DNA of 64,000 bases, taken from Holothuria scabra. Lineage: Eukaryota > Echinodermata > Holothuroidea > Aspidochirotida > Holothuriidae. Positions 59,237 to 64,000 of the stretch are shown piece by piece. Positions within the stretch are counted from its first letter, which is position 1. Each line of letters begins with the position of its first letter. The notes under the pieces are model-generated. The model saw only the letters and a program-made list of their open reading frames with translations, did no database searches and was not told the DNA's origin. The position numbers and the translations under genes were made by a program. The stretch is taken from the NCBI GenBank assembly GCA_037179385.1, contig CM074196.1, positions 31,768,486 through 31,832,485 of the forward strand. The letters run 5' to 3'.

Positions 59237-59334
59237 GACAACCAGTCGATAGTCGTGGCTATCAAATTGGTAATAAATCAAATTCGTTTCTGGGTGCAAC
59301 CGTAAGGAGTGGCGGGCCTAATGGACCTGTCTTG
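59237..59334 (+). CDS. Integrin alpha chain, exon 3 (gene 2, last exon in window)
   Basis: Encodes residues 105-137 of gene 2: a linker (GQPVDSRGYQI) with a sequon (NKS), then FLGATVRSGGPNGPVL at 122-137. In alpha3/6/7 chains this place reads approximately W(L/M)GV(T)VxSQGPGGKV before the CAHRY blade, so the match supports the laminin-binding class. The acceptor is CTCATAG|GA with a pyrimidine tract (ATCTCTTCTCTCATAG); the donor is TTG|GTAAGT. The exon is 98 nt and ends in phase 0. A MITE begins about 10 bp after the donor (59345). The next exon, expected to start with the CAHRY-type motif, was not seen before 64000, so the gene continues to the right. Confidence 0.87.
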
Positions 59335-59344
59335 GTAAGTAGAG

Positions 59345-59592
59345 AATAATCCGAGCAGCTTATGAAGGCGGCCATTAGTTGGGTCCTTCAGTCTTACACC
59401 GCGTTAATTTTATTGTCTATATACAATTTTAAAAGCTCGTATTCAATTAAATTAAAGGTATCAAGGAGTAGTCTTCTTTAAAGTGCAATCATCCATGATA
59501 CAGTGTAGCAAAGAACTTGAAACAAAGCTAATCGACCACCATTATGCCCGACAAAATCTGACCATTAATTGGCTATTCGGACTCGTCTACAT
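59345..59592. mobile_element. MITE family F, copy 4 (decayed), next to the exon 3 donor
   Basis: AATAATCCGAGCAGC at the left, TTCGGACTCGTCTACA at the right; AGGCGGCCATTAGTTGGGTC and GACCATTAATTGGC inside. Its left end lies about 10 bp beyond the GTAAGT donor. Confidence 0.6.
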
Positions 59593-60425
59593 ATAAACAC
59601 ATTTTATGGACAAAACCCCCTCCCCGCAGAGCGGACTCTGTTTTCTCAGCTCCATGCCTTCCGTTTAAGATATTACTTAACAAGGACTATGCTGTGCAGC
59701 CTGCTACGCAGGCAAGAACAGCACCTGCCAACCAACCCAGAGTGCAAGGCATTCATACTCGCGAATGGATACGGTCTAACGGTCCCAGTGATGTTAACAG
59801 AGAGGTGCTAAATCAACTCGCCGATACGAGCAACAGGTAGTTTAGTAGATGGGGAATTGGGTAAGATGAGGAGATTTGCGCGTTTCAGAAAAGGCTCAGT
59901 GTTGAAAATTTACACATTTGAAACATTAGATGATGGGAAGTGGGGGAAATAGTAATGTTTATGCTACAAGTTCGTGGTGTGTCATGTTAAGATTCGAATG
60001 TTCAGTGTGTCTCTTCAAACTTTTCCTCTTCCTCGAACCCATGAATCCCCGACTGAGTGATTTTCCCTCGACTTACTTCGAAGGTGGGGTGCCTGTGCCC
60101 CTTCCCGACCCTTTAAACACGCTACTGGTTCTCAGTATTGTTCGATGGCAGTGCTTATTACGGTTCGGTGGTTCACCCGGATCACCTGAATGTGAATGCA
60201 TCGCATGATCACCAACAAGGCAAGCATATACTTCCAGATCAGAAGAGTTGTAACTTAGCTATCACCTTGGTTAATGAGGTTTAATGGTAGAGAGAGAAAA
60301 CTGCGCAGTCTTTTATTTTGCTACTCCCTCATCAGAGACCTCTCTTCCCATTCCTACTATACATGTCAACAAATAAACAGTATACAAAATTTTCCCCCTT
60401 TTTCTTTGGTTGGATAAGTGAGCAG

Positions 60426-60809
60426 CACGGACTTCCTAAACATGGACAGAGCATACTGCATTGTCGCTGCAGTACGTTGAGAAACAGCACACCAAGATGG
60501 CCGTCTGCTATGGTTTTGTGTGAAAGTTTGGACTTGCTCATGTATGTTCCCATATATTGTAAGAAAGTTGAAATATTTTTGAAATATGGCAAGGTAAGGT
60601 CAAAATCACCTCATGTATTGCAGGAATATGATATTGTTTCCCATTCAAGTTTAAATTTTGCTTAAAATATTACAGAGTCGTCATCAAATCATACGATTTA
60701 TAGGTTCACGGCGGCCATCTTGGTGCGCCTTTTTTGTCCCAGCCGGTGGCGACCATCTACGGATAGGACGTATTCGTTACATGCTGTGTCCATGTATATG
60801 AGTCCGTGA
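60426..60809 (+). mobile_element. MITE family H, copy 3, with paired YY1-like sites
   Basis: Ends CACGGACTTCCTAAACATGG and CCATGTATATGAGTCCGTG form an inverted repeat. CCAAGATGGC at 60492-60501 and GCCATCTTGG at 60714-60723 keep the arrangement of copy 2. Frames over it (about 60318-60665) are accidental. Confidence 0.75.
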
Positions 60810-61056
60810 TATGCGCAGCTAGTAGATCTTTTCCCTGAAAGTACGGTTGCTCAAAGGCACCGTTTTAAATTTGTCTAACAAGATTTCTAGATCTTATTAT
60901 GCCATGCCGCCAAGTAAAGCCACCACATCAAAATCTCAAAATGTTTTTTAAGCCACGGTAGCATTTGATGTCATCAGCTGTATCGTAATGTCGTTTGGCT
61001 GATTATGTGGTCACCGACAAAGCAAGCGCCTATTGATGAGGGCGATTCATGTTTCA

Positions 61057-61103
61057 CTTGAAACAGGAAACTGCCACTCCGAGTGGCAGCTCCCTGGTTG
61101 AAA
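61057..61103. mobile_element. 33-bp hairpin flanked by imperfect 7-bp direct repeats
   Basis: Element 61064-61096 starts CAGGAAACTGCCACTC and ends GAGTGGCAGCTCCCTG, a near-perfect hairpin. It lies between CTTGAAA (61057-61063) and GTTGAAA (61097-61103), 6 of 7 matching. Same design as 13507-13540. Confidence 0.45.
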
Positions 61104-62280
61104 GTCAGAAGAAAACTAGGCAGTTAATATTGCGCAATTCTCGAATCCGGGAGACTACGTTATCTTATCCGTTATCTATTCCTAGCTCTCTGAGACGGTC
61201 TTCAATTCTGAACAAAATAAAGTATAACTTTAGTTTGTCGCTCTTGTTATAGTTATAAGTTGCTTGATAATGAACAGAAATCTCCCGTTCAATGTTTTTC
61301 TTATAACAACACCTGAACTTTTACCTCAACAGATTTCTCGAATGTTTCAAACTGTAAGAAAAGAAGGGTAACGACCATGTCATAAAGAACGGCAGTTGAC
61401 AAAAATATAGAAAGGGCTTATGGGAAACCCACACAGTCATTCCAAGAACCATGTAATTGAAAGATCCCCTAAGTAATATGCATCAACGTGTAATGAAACC
61501 AGATACATCCTTAAATAAACTATCTGTATACAAGGTTAACGCCTTTTTATCTACAAACACGGACAAAGAAACAAAACCAACTAGGCACAGAATGAAAGCA
61601 CTGTGACAAGTCCATTAAGTGGCTACTATACTTCGCATTCGTTCGTAAAAACGTGCTTCGGTCACATCTTCTTGCACAATAACATTAAACTTGCTTGTGC
61701 TTCCTTGTTCTAAATTAAATGTTTGGACTAACTTTGAACGCTTCCTGTTTCCTTTTGCATATGCTGCACATCCCTTCAGTCTATCAAATATCCAAGTTTA
61801 AAAAAATAAACTATGAAATTAAAAAAAAAGTCCTCCAATTTCACATTTTGTCCTAGTACATTAGTCGAGGGCTTTGAAAAATGATACGGCCTATCGTCTA
61901 TAGTGCTTTCGTGCTTTCGTGTATTCATGAAAATATACTACCTAGATGAAAGAGGGATAAACTTGTCTTATTGACTTTTCTAAGGCTTCTGAATCACTTT
62001 AAGCAAGTCTCTTTGTACACCATATCTGACAGGCATACTGGTACGTCTCAAACTCAAAGGCAGCCATGTATCATCCCGATCCCGAAAAGTTCTAGTTCTC
62101 TCTACTTACTCGCTTCACGTGCTGTGTAACATGGACGATTCTGCAAATTTTCAATTTGGCGTCAATCAAAAAGACAAGCCATAATTTGTGTATAGACTAA
62201 CTCTTAAAATTGTATCTTAGGGTAGCGAATTATTTTGGGGGTCCACAACCTATGGATATTAAGTAGGAGTGGTAGTGGTT

Positions 62281-62370
62281 GGGGTCGGGGAAGTGGGCAA
62301 GGGTAGTGGCAAGGGTTAGGGTAGGGTAGGGGAAGGGACGGGGGGCTAGTATAGTTATAAGGGTAGTTAT
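62281..62370 (+). repeat. G-rich tract with a telomere-like G-quadruplex candidate
   Basis: Contains GGGTTAGGGTAGGGTAGGGG at 62313-62332, four G-runs with 3-nt or shorter loops, in a 90-bp stretch of GGGAAGTGGGCAAGGGTAGT-type sequence. On the plus (gene 2 coding) strand. Confidence 0.6.
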
Positions 62371-63039
62371 AGTGGGAGAAGTGCAGTACGCCCCGTCTAC
62401 TACAAAAGAAACCTATAACTACACCCTACATCACCTAAATTTTAGTCAAACAACAAAGTGACAGGGGTTGCATCCCCACAATGAAGTGCTTTGCGTTACG
62501 TTGTAAAAATGAAAGAAACCCTTCAATACTCCATACAAAATTCGTATGACCATAAAAAGAAGGCATTTACTCGGACTCCCATGGCGAACGATGGAAATAC
62601 GGCTTTAATAAAAGACTTCCGGTTCGGATCATATATAGGTCGTGCGTTCCTCTGTGGGGCATCAGGATAGTCTGCTTCGGTTTATAACTTCGCCCATACT
62701 AATTTCCACGATGTAACCCGTATGGTTTCTCTTCGTTCTATCGTGTTTGGGTGAAATTAAGTCGTTCTCAAGATGGGAAGCTAAAAATGACCATCTGTTT
62801 GCTTTGATAAAATTGAGAGAGTGGAAAGGATGGCTCTCAGACAATAAGACAGACTACAGAACTAATAATCTGAAATTATCCCCTAGATTATGATTTAACA
62901 TTGCATTAACTTCCGAATGGCAATAAACGGATTAACAAAGTCCAGAAGTGACGAGATTCGCGGCTGACGAAGGAGACCCCTGTAAAGTACCTATTTTTGG
63001 TTTCGATGAAAAGAGAAACCTATGCATTCATGATGGCGT

Positions 63040-63113
63040 GAGTGTGTATGTATGTGTGTATGTATGTGTGTGTGCGTGTGTGTGTGTGTGTGTAGGTGTG
63101 TGTGTGTATGTGA
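63040..63113. repeat. (TG)n microsatellite
   Basis: TGTGTATGTATGTG then TG units with CG and AG interruptions; marks the 3' end of the inverted DR1 element, as CA does in the left copy. Confidence 0.9.
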
Positions 63114-64000
63114 CGCTTTGGCTTGTAAACACGATATCTCAAGAAAGGTAAGTGTGACTAACCTCATAGTTGGTGTGTGGATTGGTCATATTGAGTAGAT
63201 GGTCCCTATTGTTTTTGGTGGAGATCAAAGGTCATTTGGGGTCACGAGAGGTCAAAAGGTCAAAACCTTGTAAACACGATATCTCACGAACGGTACATGA
63301 GACTACGCTCATATTTGGTGTGTGCGTTGGTCATATTGAGTAGATAATCCCTGTCGATTTTCCTGGAGGTCAAAGTTCATTTGGGGTCACGAGAGGTCAA
63401 TAGGTAAATTCCTTAGAAATTGCTTGTAAACACGGTATCTCAAGAAGAGTAAGCGTGACTAATCTCACATTTCGTGTGTGCATTGGCCATATTGAGTAGA
63501 TGATCCCTCTTGTTTTTGGTGGAGGTCAAAGGTCATTTGGGGTTATGAGAGATCAAAAGGTCAAAACTTCGTAAACACGATATCTCAAGAACGGTACATG
63601 TGACTGTGCTCATATTTAGTGTGTGGATTGGTCATATTGAGTAGATGATCCCTATTGATTTTTCCAAAGGTCAAAGTTCATTTGGAGTCGACATGTTCAA
63701 AGCCTGACAAGCTTTCCTGCACAGTCTTTCACTTGTAGGGTCCTGTAACTTGTCATGCAGATGGCACATAGTGAATACATGGTCCCAGAAGTTTTTGGTG
63801 GAGGTCAAATGTCATTTGGGTTTACAACGGGCAAGGGGGATCTCAATGTAGCAAGACTGGATGCCTTGCATGTGAACTTTGTGGGTACATTATGGAGGCC
63901 TGTTAATTGAAAAACATTGCAAAGCAATGTCAATGTGAAAAAGGCCTTACATTTCAGCGGCAAGGAATCACTAAGCCTTTTGGCTTTCTGGTTCCAGTTG
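63114..64000 (-). repeat. DR1 array element, right copy (inverted, may extend beyond window)
   Basis: Reverse complement of the 1547-3484 family: TGTAAACACGATATCTCAAG, TATTGAGTAGATGATCCCT, GTTTTTGGTGGAGGTCAAAG repeat at roughly 145-155 bp. An exact DR1, AGGTCAAAGGTCA, is at 63523-63535; single-mismatch forms at 63222-63234, 63363-63375 and elsewhere. The terminal AATCACTAAGCCTTTTGGCT at 63967-63986 corresponds to 1555-1574 of the left copy, so the copy is nearly complete though its inner single-copy part differs. Confidence 0.75.

Larger units (their letters stand above)
59335..64000 (+). other. Start of intron 3 of integrin gene 2: overview
   Basis: Begins with the GTAAGT donor and leaves the window without a recognisable acceptor or exon. 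Listed repeats occupy about half. Nothing is recognised in 59593-60425 apart from short fragments of the TAGCC(C/T)GCG foldback family near 59625-59640 and 59697-59714, or in 60810-61056, 61104-62280 and 62371-63042. Confidence 0.6.

Overview
The window looks like nuclear DNA of an invertebrate animal. Coding sequence is sparse and split by long introns. The spaces are filled with short non-autonomous transposons (MITEs), SINEs and microsatellites, and no open frame is longer than about 157 codons. The only genes I can support encode integrin alpha chains. Their sequence type and the repeat-rich AT-leaning landscape fit a marine deuterostome, most likely an echinoderm. That placement is an inference and no species marker is present.

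Two integrin alpha genes lie head to head. Gene 1 is on the minus strand: its first coding exon is at 12009-12193 and the rest runs off the left end. Gene 2 is on the plus strand: exon 1 at 24992-25167, exon 2 at 49716-49852, exon 3 at 59237-59334, with the rest beyond the right end. The two first exons encode a signal peptide followed by related mature N-termini (YNLD..., FNLD...) and the start of beta-propeller blade 1. Both are cut at the same codon position by a phase-2 intron with an AT|GT donor. The three plus-strand exons splice in frame into 137 residues that resemble the laminin-binding (PS1; vertebrate alpha3/6/7) integrin alpha class. They are therefore probably tandemly duplicated, inverted paralogs. 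The 12.8-kb spacer between the start codons would hold both promoters. A TATA box with a well-placed initiator is visible for gene 2.

Layout: 1-12008 is intron 1 of gene 1. 12194-24706 is the shared spacer. 25168-49715 (24.5 kb) and 49853-59236 (9.4 kb) are introns 1 and 2 of gene 2. 59335-64000 is the start of its intron 3. Non-coding parts hold at least 15 repeat families, most with several copies. They include TTAA-flanked T2/Kolobok-like MITEs, a TTAA-flanked piggyBac-like MITE and hAT-like MITEs with 8-bp target duplications. There is a mariner-sized MITE with GACGAATCCG ends, a tRNA-Glu-derived SINE (one copy split by a LINE-type insertion with a 20-bp target duplication), and a SINE whose head is the first 45 nt of U2 snRNA. 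A large element holds ~145-156-bp tandem units, most carrying a nuclear-receptor DR1 motif, and one inverted copy sits near each end of the window.

The most interesting points are the divergent integrin pair, the DR1-bearing arrays, the U2-headed SINE, 20-33-bp hairpins flanked by 7-bp direct repeats, and MITEs that carry paired CRE or YY1-type sites. I saw no CRISPR array, intact RNA gene, or autonomous transposase or reverse transcriptase.
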